From contig JBQTJY010000074.1 in the NCBI GenBank assembly GCA_052386635.1, positions 1 to 22,590 of the forward strand: a DNA stretch of 22,590 nucleotides. Reading direction: 5' to 3'. The notes beneath the pieces are model-generated. The model worked only from the letters and a program-made list of their open reading frames with translations, was not told the origin of the DNA and did no database searches. A program made the position numbers and the translations under genes. Of the stretch, positions 1 to 6,974 are shown piece by piece. The stretch comes from VHBM01 sp052386635. Lineage in GTDB: Archaea; Thermoproteota; Nitrososphaeria; Nitrososphaerales; Nitrosopumilaceae. Numbering within the stretch: position 1 is the first letter of the stretch; the number at the start of each line of letters is the position of its first letter.

Positions 1-1
1 T

Positions 2-172
2 AATGAGGATCACTTAGATTGTCAACAAAAAAGAAGAATTGAATTAGAAGATGAGAATCTAAAGCTAAATCTGCCTGAAAGATTTGACACTACAAAGAAT
101 ATTGATGATCTTGATATTGAGATTAAAACTATTTTAGAACATATGACAAAAGAAAAAGAGAAAAAGTTATAG
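2..172 (+). CDS. C-terminal end of an unidentified protein (5' end outside window)
   Basis: Frame 2 of the plus strand is open from the first complete codon to a TAG at 170-172, giving 56 residues (from NEDHLDCQQK to KEKEKKL). The tail is highly charged and probably helical, with one cysteine and no membrane segment. No family can be recognised from this fragment. Its stop overlaps by six bases the stop of the convergent flavoprotein gene at 167. That tight tail-to-tail packing is typical of this window and supports a real gene end, but a chance open frame of this length cannot be excluded. Confidence 0.55.
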   Translation, partial: NEDHLDCQQKRRIELEDENLKLNLPERFDTTKNIDDLDIEIKTILEHMTKEKEKKL

Positions 173-1315
173 CCATTTTTCTAATCGATCCACTTCAAAT
201 TTTTCTTTCTCTTGCATGTGTTGTGTTGTAGGATTTTTTAGTAAAGTAAGTGGAGTTGATTTAGAAAACATGTCTACTTCAATATATCCTGCCTGATTTG
301 TTCCAAGCTCAACAAAACATCCTCCCTTTCCATCAAAGATGGCTTTTTCTTTTTCATGTGTTATTTTTGCAACGATATTTCTTGCAACTGTAATTCCTTG
401 TTCTTCAGCAAAGATTCCTGCTTTTGGTACAGTGATAGAACTTGTTACCATCATGTTTGTCACATCACCAATTGCATATACATTATCAAATGTCGTCTTG
501 CAGTCTCTATTTACGTTGATAAATTCACCTTCCTTTGCAAGTCCAGAATCATATACTGATTTTGGAGCTTTGTGAGGTGGAATAGCTATTAATAGATCAA
601 ATTCTTTTTCATCGTTTTCAAATTTGAGTTTGTTTGGTTCGACTTTGACAATTTTATGCGTACCGTGAAATGTGATGTTTTCTGATTTTAATAGTTCTAA
701 GAGCTGTTGGCTGACTTCTGGTCCTGCTACTGGTAATGTAAGCGGAGCTGGGCTGTAAAAGTCAATTTGTACCGCGTCACGAATACCTGCTTCTTTTAAC
801 ATTGTATTAATGATGAAAGCTGCTTCAAATGGAGCTGGTGGGCATTTGTATGGCATACCCATTATTGCAAAAGCAAGTTTGCCAGATTTTAGATGTTTTA
901 TTTTTTCATGAATTTTTGGGACATCGCTTATGTCATATAGGATCAGTCCGTTGTTTAACAATCCTGGGATCTTTTCTGATGCAAGTTCTACGCCTAATGA
1001 TATAATAAGATAATCATATGGTATTTTTCTAGCCGAAGTTACTACTGTTTGTTTTTGTGGTTCAATTTTTATCACATCTTCGTTGAGAAATTCTATTCCT
1101 TTTCTTGTAATTGGATTTAAAAGTCGTTTTGATGTTTCAAAATTTCTTGTTCCTTTGATTATCCACAGCTTTACTAGGTCCATCATAAACCAGTCTTTTT
1201 TGTCTATAATCGTGATTTTCACATTTGAGTTACTGCAAGCTTTTAATTCATTGGCAGCAGCAAGACCTCCAAATCCTGCACCTAGAATTAAAACATGAAC
1301 CGATTGATCAGACAA
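167..1315 (-). CDS. FAD-dependent oxidoreductase, sulfide:quinone reductase-like
   Basis: A 382-residue flavoprotein of the pyridine nucleotide-disulfide oxidoreductase fold. The N-terminal FAD-binding motif GAGFGG is at residues 12-17 and the second FAD motif YAIGDV at 280-285. The PYKCPPAP stretch (Cys158) resembles the sulfide:quinone reductase/flavocytochrome c subgroup, where this Cys is catalytic; a second Cys in the usual C-terminal region is Cys333 (GKGGCF). The third SQR cysteine, near residue 125, is absent, so it may be a divergent SQR or another quinone-linked NAD(P)H/sulfide oxidoreductase. The start codon is TTG (1313-1315), one base after the stop of the upstream dehydrogenase gene, so the two are almost certainly cotranscribed; there is no earlier or nearby ATG. 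Family assignment is firm, the substrate is not. Confidence 0.85.
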   Translation of the reverse strand: MSDQSVHVLILGAGFGGLAAANELKACSNSNVKITIIDKKDWFMMDLVKLWIIKGTRNFETSKRLLNPITRKGIEFLNEDVIKIEPQKQTVVTSARKIPYDYLIISLGVELASEKIPGLLNNGLILYDISDVPKIHEKIKHLKSGKLAFAIMGMPYKCPPAPFEAAFIINTMLKEAGIRDAVQIDFYSPAPLTLPVAGPEVSQQLLELLKSENITFHGTHKIVKVEPNKLKFENDEKEFDLLIAIPPHKAPKSVYDSGLAKEGEFINVNRDCKTTFDNVYAIGDVTNMMVTSSITVPKAGIFAEEQGITVARNIVAKITHEKEKAIFDGKGGCFVELGTNQAGYIEVDMFSKSTPLTLLKNPTTQHMQEKEKFEVDRLEKWL

Positions 1316-1316
1316 A

Positions 1317-2057
1317 TTATCTTTCTTGAGAGGTTGGTCTTATCAAAACTTCATTAACATTTACATGACTTGGTGCTTGTATTGCAAATAGAATTGCGTT
1401 TGCAATGTCTTCTGCTTTCAATGTTTCCATTTTCTTTGTATTTTCAATAAATCCTTTTAATGAATCATCAGTTATCGTGTTTGTAAGCTCCGTTGCAACT
1501 ACTCCGGGTTCAATTGTTGTAACTCTAATGTTTGATCTTGGACTCAGTTCTTGTCGTAATCCTTCGCTAAATGCAGTTACAGCGTGCTTTGTTGCACAAT
1601 AGACACTTCCTGCTGGAAAAATAATTCGTCCGGCTACTGATGATATATTGATTATGTGGCCTGATTGTTTTTCTAGCATGTATGGCAGTACTGCAGCTGT
1701 ACAATACAATACACCTTTAATGTTAACATCAATCATTTTATCCCATTCATCAACCTTCAACCTTTTTACAAAACTTAGAGGCATCAGTCCTGCATTATTT
1801 ACCAAAATATCTATTGTCCCATATTTTTTAACAGCGGCTTTTACAAATGAATCACAGTCTGATTTTTGTGTTACATCCAGTTTTTGTGAGAAAACGTTTC
1901 CACTGCTTTGTGTGATCTCGTTTTGAAGTTTATCTAGCAAGTTGGTTCTTCTAGCACCAATTGCGATTTTAGCACCGCCTTTTGAGAGGGCAATTGCAGT
2001 AGCATAACCAATCCCACTGCTTGCACCTGTAATCATTGCAACCTTTCCCTCAATCAT
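1317..2057 (-). CDS. Short-chain dehydrogenase/reductase (SDR), classical type
   Basis: A 246-residue classical SDR. It shows the cofactor motif TGASSGIG at residues 10-17, the structural NNAG motif at 87-90, catalytic Ser140 (NISS) and the YxxxK pair Tyr153/Lys157. Length is the standard ~250 residues. Arg36-Arg37 after the second strand (GARR) suggests NADP(H) preference; this is inference from the family rule. Substrate is unknown; many such proteins act on keto/hydroxy groups of small molecules or lipids. It starts at an ATG and is the first gene of a two-gene operon with the FAD oxidoreductase downstream (one-base gap). A TATA-like element lies about 36 bp upstream of the start. Confidence 0.92.
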   Translation of the reverse strand: MIEGKVAMITGASSGIGYATAIALSKGGAKIAIGARRTNLLDKLQNEITQSSGNVFSQKLDVTQKSDCDSFVKAAVKKYGTIDILVNNAGLMPLSFVKRLKVDEWDKMIDVNIKGVLYCTAAVLPYMLEKQSGHIINISSVAGRIIFPAGSVYCATKHAVTAFSEGLRQELSPRSNIRVTTIEPGVVATELTNTITDDSLKGFIENTKKMETLKAEDIANAILFAIQAPSHVNVNEVLIRPTSQER

Positions 2058-2086
2058 AAGAATCTATTACAAGCTTCTTTGTACTG

Positions 2087-2099
2087 TAAATATATTTTA
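2087..2099 (-). promoter_or_regulatory. TATA-like box of the SDR/flavoprotein operon
   Basis: On the minus strand this reads as an uninterrupted A/T element (TAAAATATATTTA), centred about 36 bp before the SDR ATG at 2057. With the archaeal spacing of ~26 bp from TATA centre to transcription start, the mRNA would have a leader of about ten bases. Assigned from composition and spacing only. Confidence 0.45.
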
Positions 2100-2144
2100 G
2101 TGATTAGATAGTCATGCTTTTACAAAATTTGTTTTTTAACTATG

Positions 2145-2155
2145 ATTTATTAAAG
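2145..2155 (+). promoter_or_regulatory. TATA-like box of the AN1 zinc-finger gene
   Basis: ATTTATTAAAG is centred 25 bp before the ATG at 2175. This is the expected archaeal distance between TATA box and transcription start, so the start codon would be at or near the 5' end of the mRNA (leaderless). No Shine-Dalgarno-like sequence is seen before the ATG, in agreement. Confidence 0.55.
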
Positions 2156-2174
2156 AAAAGAAGCTAGTTTTTTC

Positions 2175-2393
2175 ATGAATGCTGCAAAGTGCGCTTATTG
2201 TGGAGAGATGCAAGACATGCCTTTTGAGTGTAATTACTGTAAAGATCCTTTTTGTGCTGAGCATAGATTACCTGAAGAACATAGATGTGTTAAATTATCT
2301 CAGCTTAGAGTTAAGAGATTTGGGGAGAGAAAGGTAATTAGAGATAAAAATAATTTGGGTTTTTTTAAAAAAATGTTTGGCAGGTTTAGATAG
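2175..2393 (+). CDS. Small AN1-type zinc-finger protein
   Basis: A 72-residue protein whose first 38 residues hold a complete AN1 zinc-binding pattern: Cys6, Cys9, Cys19, Cys22, Cys27, His30, His36, Cys38. These are the eight ligands of the two-zinc AN1 fold. The remaining ~34 residues are basic (RVKRFGERKVIR, then a K/R/F-rich end) and could bind nucleic acid or membranes. AN1 fingers in eukaryotes occur in ubiquitin- and stress-linked proteins; their job in archaea is not settled. It is transcribed alone, divergently from the SDR operon, from a promoter that looks leaderless, and ends two bases before the stop of the convergent gene. Confidence 0.85.
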   Translation: MNAAKCAYCGEMQDMPFECNYCKDPFCAEHRLPEEHRCVKLSQLRVKRFGERKVIRDKNNLGFFKKMFGRFR

Positions 2394-2395
2394 AG

Positions 2396-2671
2396 TCAGT
2401 ATATTGATTTATCTGGGTGGATTTTTGCACGTCGTGCTTGATAAAATAGTGTTATAGCTAATGCAAACAAAACAATTGATGTGAGCCAATGTGCAGTGAT
2501 TAATGTGATATATGCTACTGCAAATGCTACTGAAATGATTCCTTGTGCGATTAGTTTTGACCAAGAAGAAATTTTGAGTTTCCTGCTAATTATCTCGGCT
2601 ATAAAAAGCCCTATTACTGGATAAATTGTTATTAAAAGAAAATCGACTACATCGATATTAAGATGAGACAT
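2396..2671 (-). CDS. Small membrane protein, unknown function
   Basis: A 91-residue protein with hydrophobic stretches at about residues 9-28, 42-60 and 62-79, separated by short charged loops (SRKLK, and RRAKIHPDK at the end). It is therefore a probable three-helix integral membrane protein. No family is recognised. It begins with ATG 31 bases after the stop of the GINS gene on the same strand and is probably cotranscribed with it. Nothing in the sequence ties it to replication. Confidence 0.7.
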   Translation of the reverse strand: MSHLNIDVVDFLLITIYPVIGLFIAEIISRKLKISSWSKLIAQGIISVAFAVAYITLITAHWLTSIVLFALAITLFYQARRAKIHPDKSIY

Positions 2672-2702
2672 TATTTACACGGATTTCAGGTGTAATTTCT
2701 AT

Positions 2703-3248
2703 CTAGTCTTCCCAGTGAATTTTTGCTACAACATTCTTTGTTATGAGTGCCTGAGCATTCTCATATGGAATTGTTGCTATATCTTCTGCCTTGAATGGGC
2801 CATATTTCTCTAGATCTGCACCAACTATTTGATCAATTTCTTTGAGAAAACGTACTACAATTGGTTTTGTTTTGTGTTTTTGTGATATCGATTCTAAGAA
2901 TTTAGATTTTCCGTTTAGTAATCCAGATAGGATCATTTCTTTTCTTTCCTCCATTTCAGTTTGTGCATCAAGAATAAATTTTTCTTCATTCATCAAGTTA
3001 GTATGAGTTGCATTCAATGCTTTTTCAAGTCTAATTTTTAAAAGAAGTGAAACGATATCGGTAATGATCAGAAGTAATGTATCTTTTACTTTAGATTCAA
3101 TGCCATCATATCCTTCACTTTTTAGTTTGCTAACAAAATTAGAAATTGAAGTGTAAAGATCTGGAGAAACTTCTTGTATTGTATCGTTTTCAGTTTCGCG
3201 TAACAATGTAGCATACAATGAGTTTACATCAATTTCTGTTTCTTGCAT
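2703..3248 (-). CDS. GINS complex protein, Gins51 type (replicative helicase accessory factor)
   Basis: A 181-residue archaeal GINS protein. The N-terminal two-thirds is the all-helical A domain (about residues 1-115). The C-terminal ~50 residues are a small beta-rich B domain with the characteristic pattern FLKEID...VGADLEKYGPF...DIATIPYENAQALI. A-then-B order is that of Gins51 (Sld5/Psf1-like) rather than Gins23. In archaea GINS bridges MCM helicase and Cdc45/GAN at the fork. The start is taken as ATG at 3246-3248; the preceding TTG would add one residue. Head-to-head with glutamine synthetase and upstream of a small membrane protein gene on the same strand. Other replication genes (cdc6, both PolD subunits) lie 5-14 kb away. 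Confidence 0.85.
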   Translation of the reverse strand: MQETEIDVNSLYATLLRETENDTIQEVSPDLYTSISNFVSKLKSEGYDGIESKVKDTLLLIITDIVSLLLKIRLEKALNATHTNLMNEEKFILDAQTEMEERKEMILSGLLNGKSKFLESISQKHKTKPIVVRFLKEIDQIVGADLEKYGPFKAEDIATIPYENAQALITKNVVAKIHWED

Positions 3249-3314
3249 CAAACATCAACAACCTTAAATGGTGGAACTATTTGTGTTAGCTGGAATACAA
3301 AATTGCCATATAAA

Positions 3315-4763
3315 GTGATTGGTGGAAAGGCTACACAAATAACATATTCTCCTGATGAAGTTTTTTCAAAAATAAAACATGAACAGATCAAGTTTATAGA
3401 TCTGCAGTTTTCTAGCTTGCTTGGTAGATTTCATCATACTACAATATCTGCAGATATGTTCACGCCAGAACAGATGCAAGATGGGCTGCCAAAACTTGAT
3501 GGTTCATCAATTGTAGGTTTTACTACCATTGATGACTCTGATCTTATACTCAAACCAGATCCAAACTCTTATGCTGCCATACCATGGATGACAGAAAAGA
3601 AAACTGCACGACTTATCTGTGATGTTTATTGGGGTGGTGGAAGAGGTAGATTAGAAAGAGATCCTAGAGGCATAGCACAAAAGGCAGAGAGTTATCTAAA
3701 GGCTCAAGGTTTTGATTATAGTTCCTGGGGTCCTGAAGTAGAGTTTTTTGTTTTTGATAAAGTGCATTGGGATGTATTAACACCTTACAAGGGTCAATCA
3801 TATTCAATTGAATCAATAGAGGCACCATGGAGCCAAGAGGGAACTGGATATCCGATGGGTCTTAAAGAAGGATACTATCCAAGCACTCCTTCTGATACCT
3901 TGACACCATTTCGTAATGAATGTGTAGATGTGTTAAACGAATCTTTTGGGATTTTATGTGATAATCATCATCATGAAGTTGCAACTGCTGGCCAGTGTGA
4001 GATTGACATAAAGTATGATTTTCTAACAAATGCTGGAGATGCAACGCAAACCTACAAGTTTGTAGTACGAAACATAGCACAAAAGTTCCACAAAGTTGCC
4101 ACGATGATGCCAAAACCCATTTCTATGGATGCGGGTTCTGGAATGCATACCAATGTTAGTCTATGGAAGGATGAGAAAAATGCATTCTTTGATGAAAATG
4201 ATAAGGATGAGCTTAGTCAAGTTGGGAGATATTTTTGTGGCGGTATAATTAATCACGCAAAGGCTCTTTCTGCTATCACAAATCCTACTACTAATTCATA
4301 CCACAGGCTTGTACCAGGCTATGAAGCTCCTACTTACATAGCATGGAGTGCAAGTAATAGATCTGCAATAGTTAGAATGCCTCAACATTTCAAGGGCACA
4401 AAATACTCATATCTAAAAAGACTGGAGTTTAGAGCTCCAGATCCTTCAGCAAATCCTTATCTTGTTTTCTCCGCAGTCTTATCTGCAGGTCTTGATGGGA
4501 TTAAGAAAAAGTTAGAGCCTGGTGATCAGATTCATGAAGATATTTACAAGATGACAAAAGCAGAACGAAAGAAAAGAGGGATAGGTGTTCTTCCATCTAC
4601 TTTGGGGGAAGCACTTGATGAACTTGAGAGTGATAGAAAGTTCCTTAATCCAATTTTCAGTAATGATGTTATAGATAAAATGATTGAGTTAGAAAGAAGA
4701 GATCAGCGTGAGATTTCATTAAGACCACATCCTCACGAGTTTTATCTTTATTTTGATGTCTAG
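3315..4763 (+). CDS. glnA: Glutamine synthetase, class I
   Basis: ATP-dependent ligation of ammonia to glutamate, the main entry of ammonium into organic nitrogen. With the GTG start at 3315 the protein has 482 residues. It shows the metal/glutamate-binding WGPEVEFF (138-145), EVATAGQCEID (221-231), GSGMHTNVSLW (274-284), NPTTNSYHRLVPGYE (323-337), NRSAIVRMP (348-356) and LEFRAPDPSANPYL (370-383). No in-frame ATG exists before the conserved N-terminal beta-grasp region (ITYSPDEVF). TTG 3243, TTG 3303 and GTG 3315 are the only options; GTG 3315 is chosen because it avoids overlap with the divergent GINS gene and gives a normal length. Tyr411 (HEDIYKM) sits where the adenylylated Tyr of bacterial GSI-beta occurs; whether it is modified is unknown. 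The end overlaps the convergent gene by four bases. Confidence 0.93.
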   Translation: MIGGKATQITYSPDEVFSKIKHEQIKFIDLQFSSLLGRFHHTTISADMFTPEQMQDGLPKLDGSSIVGFTTIDDSDLILKPDPNSYAAIPWMTEKKTARLICDVYWGGGRGRLERDPRGIAQKAESYLKAQGFDYSSWGPEVEFFVFDKVHWDVLTPYKGQSYSIESIEAPWSQEGTGYPMGLKEGYYPSTPSDTLTPFRNECVDVLNESFGILCDNHHHEVATAGQCEIDIKYDFLTNAGDATQTYKFVVRNIAQKFHKVATMMPKPISMDAGSGMHTNVSLWKDEKNAFFDENDKDELSQVGRYFCGGIINHAKALSAITNPTTNSYHRLVPGYEAPTYIAWSASNRSAIVRMPQHFKGTKYSYLKRLEFRAPDPSANPYLVFSAVLSAGLDGIKKKLEPGDQIHEDIYKMTKAERKKRGIGVLPSTLGEALDELESDRKFLNPIFSNDVIDKMIELERRDQREISLRPHPHEFYLYFDV

Positions 4764-5167
4764 AAAGTGAGTAATGGTTTTCCCATTATATCATAAATAA
4801 AAATTAGTGATATTGTAATTAATGCAAAACCGCTTCCAAGATAGATAATTCTTCGTTTTTCTGATATGGCTGCTTTGTAGACCAGAATTGCACCACCTAG
4901 TCCCACAAATAGAATTATGACTCCAATTATTACAAGATCAAAACTTTGACCGGTGATGAGTGGGCTGAAAAATCCTGCTAGCAGTGCAAAAAAAACAGTT
5001 ATGTAAACATATTTTATGCCACTAAGGATCTTAGCACCTTTCTCAGTTGTTAGTCTCTGTTTTGGAATATTTTTTTCGTTGTTATTAGTTGAAGGTTTTG
5101 TAGTCTCATCTTTTTGAGTATCTGTTTGTTTGATTTTTTTATAAAAAAATTTTTTCTTTTTAGCCAA
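4760..5167 (-). CDS. Small membrane protein with a basic cytoplasmic N-terminus
   Basis: A 135-residue protein of unknown function. The first ~45 residues are lysine-rich and polar, probably disordered. Three hydrophobic segments follow at about 49-70, 76-97 and 105-128, with a short KRR loop between the last two, predicting three membrane helices. The start codon is TTG (5165-5167), three bases after the thermosome stop codon, so it is probably translated from the same mRNA as the chaperonin. The 3' end overlaps glnA by four bases, tail to tail. No family recognised. Confidence 0.65.
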   Translation of the reverse strand: MAKKKKFFYKKIKQTDTQKDETTKPSTNNNEKNIPKQRLTTEKGAKILSGIKYVYITVFFALLAGFFSPLITGQSFDLVIIGVIILFVGLGGAILVYKAAISEKRRIIYLGSGFALITISLIFIYDIMGKPLLTF

Positions 5168-5170
5168 TGT

Positions 5171-6868
5171 CTACATGTCCATGCCGCCCATATCTGGCAT
5201 GCCACCCATACCACCCATGCCGCCCATTCCCATGCCTGGCATACCACCAGGAGGCATACCGCCCTCACCCCCATGTGGTGGGCCTGCAGCTTTGGAAGTA
5301 GATATTACATCATCAATTCTTAGTATCATACATGCTGCCTCAGTAGCGGCAGATACAATTTGTTGTTTAACAGCTAAAGGCTCAATTATATCACTTGATT
5401 TCATGTTTGCAACTTTTGCTTTCATGACATCAACGCCTATCCATTTTTCGCCTTTTAGTTGCTTTGAGCGGAGGTTTGTGAGTGTATCAATTGGATCCAG
5501 TCCCGCATTTTCAGCTAGTGTAAGTGGAATAGATTCTAGAGCCTCTGCAAACTTTTCAGCTGCAAGTTGTTCTCGACCTTCCAGAGTCTTTGACCATGTC
5601 CTTAGTTTTGTTGCAGTATAAGTTTCAGGTGCACCACCACCTGCAACTATAGAAGGCATTTCCATTACGTCTTTTACAACCATTATAGAATCATGAACTG
5701 ATCTTTCTACTTCATCAACAACTCTTTGTGAGCCACCACGTAGTAAGAGAGATACTGATTTTGGATGTCTACATCCTTCAATGAAAACCCATCTATCCTC
5801 TTCAATTTTTCTTTCCTCTACTAGTTGGGCGGTGCCAAGATCTTTTTCAAACAGATCATCAAGATTTGTTGTGGCCCTACCACCTGTTGCTTTTGCAAGT
5901 TTTGTCATATCACTTTCTTTTACTCGTCTTACTGTCAGTATTCCTGCTTTTGCAAGGTAGTGTTGTACCATATCATCAACTCCTTTTTGGCAGATGAGAA
6001 CAGTAGCGCCTGATGCAACAACTTTATCGACCATGGTTTTTAGCATTCTATTTTCTTCATCTAGAAATGTTTTCAATTGTTGTGGGTTTGAGATGTTAAT
6101 TTTAGCATCAGTTTCTGTTTTATTAATTTCAAGTGCAGTATTTACAAGTGCAATTTTTGCGTCAACGGTTTTTTTTGGCATTCCTGCATGAACTACTTCT
6201 TTATCAAGAACTATTCCTTCAATTAATAACGAGTCTTTAATTGATCCTCCAGCCTTCTTTTCTACTTTGATATCATCTTCATCAACATGATATTCTTCGC
6301 CATCTTTTTCAGCAACAGATAGTACAGCCTTTACGACTAGCTCAGATAGATGACTAGAATCTTTTCTAACAAGTTTTGTTTGCATTGCTGTTTTTGCAAT
6401 TTTTTGTAAAAGTGTCTTATCATTTGGAGAAACAGTATCAGCGATTTCTTGTAAGAGTTGTTTTGCTTTTTTTGCAGCCTTTCTATACCCATCTACAATA
6501 ATGGTTGGATGAACATCTTGATTTATCAAAGATTCAGCGCTTTCTAATAATGCGCCTGCGAGTACAACAGCGGATGTTGTTCCATCACCAACCTCATTAT
6601 CGGTTGTTTTAGAAATTTCAACTAACATCTTTGCTGCTGGATGCTGAACGTCGATTTCTTTTAGAATTGTAGCACCATCGTTTGTGATTGTAACATCGCC
6701 TAAATCATCTACAAGCATTTTATCCATTCCACGTGGACCTAAACTGGTATGAACTATTTCAGCAATAATTTTAGCAGCTGCAATGTTGTTTCTTTGAGCT
6801 TCGCGTCCTTTAGTTTCAGTTGCACCTTCTTTTAGTAAAACAACTGGCATGGTTCCTTTAATGCTCAT
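5171..6868 (-). CDS. Thermosome subunit (group II chaperonin)
   Basis: A 565-residue ATP-driven protein-folding chaperonin that forms a double ring with a built-in lid. Visible signatures are LGPRGMDKML (43-52), NDGATIL (63-69), GDGTT (94-98, ATP/Mg site, with catalytic Asp95) and AGGGAPE (409-415) in the C-terminal equatorial half. The apical and lid region lies in the middle. The last ~35 residues are a Gly/Met tail (GGM repeats), which projects into the cavity in chaperonins. Length is standard for the family. It starts with ATG; a TATA-like box is centred 28 bp upstream, so the transcript is probably leaderless. A small membrane protein gene follows in the same transcription unit. Confidence 0.97.
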   Translation of the reverse strand: MSIKGTMPVVLLKEGATETKGREAQRNNIAAAKIIAEIVHTSLGPRGMDKMLVDDLGDVTITNDGATILKEIDVQHPAAKMLVEISKTTDNEVGDGTTSAVVLAGALLESAESLINQDVHPTIIVDGYRKAAKKAKQLLQEIADTVSPNDKTLLQKIAKTAMQTKLVRKDSSHLSELVVKAVLSVAEKDGEEYHVDEDDIKVEKKAGGSIKDSLLIEGIVLDKEVVHAGMPKKTVDAKIALVNTALEINKTETDAKINISNPQQLKTFLDEENRMLKTMVDKVVASGATVLICQKGVDDMVQHYLAKAGILTVRRVKESDMTKLAKATGGRATTNLDDLFEKDLGTAQLVEERKIEEDRWVFIEGCRHPKSVSLLLRGGSQRVVDEVERSVHDSIMVVKDVMEMPSIVAGGGAPETYTATKLRTWSKTLEGREQLAAEKFAEALESIPLTLAENAGLDPIDTLTNLRSKQLKGEKWIGVDVMKAKVANMKSSDIIEPLAVKQQIVSAATEAACMILRIDDVISTSKAAGPPHGGEGGMPPGGMPGMGMGGMGGMGGMPDMGGMDM

Positions 6869-6890
6869 TAATCGACAAGCGCTGTTTTCC

Positions 6891-6900
6891 CTTTTTATAT
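6891..6900 (-). promoter_or_regulatory. TATA box of the thermosome gene
   Basis: On the minus strand this reads ATATAAAAAG, a near-ideal archaeal TATA element, followed downstream by GGGAAAA. Its centre is 28 bp before the ATG at 6868, which places the transcription start at or a few bases ahead of the start codon. Confidence 0.6.
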
Positions 6901-6942
6901 CTTCTTGACATTACGACGATCTTGAAAATTGTATCAAGCGGT

Positions 6943-6952
6943 GTTTTTAAAT
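6943..6952 (+). promoter_or_regulatory. TATA-like box of glyA
   Basis: A TTTTTAAAT element is centred 27 bp before the ATG at 6975, the spacing expected for a leaderless archaeal transcript. About 50 bp separate it from the oppositely directed thermosome TATA box. Confidence 0.55.
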
Positions 6953-6974
6953 TGGGAAAGCTGGTTCGCAAGGC

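Noticed and set aside
5050..5274. Minus-strand frame rich in Trp/Ala/Val over the thermosome tail
   Set aside because: It is the alternative frame of the Gly/Met repeat tail and crosses the stop/start junction of two real genes.
5175..5621. Plus-strand Pro/Met-rich frame opposite the thermosome 3' end
   Set aside because: Antisense shadow of the GGM repeats; no promoter, and composition follows the complementary gene.
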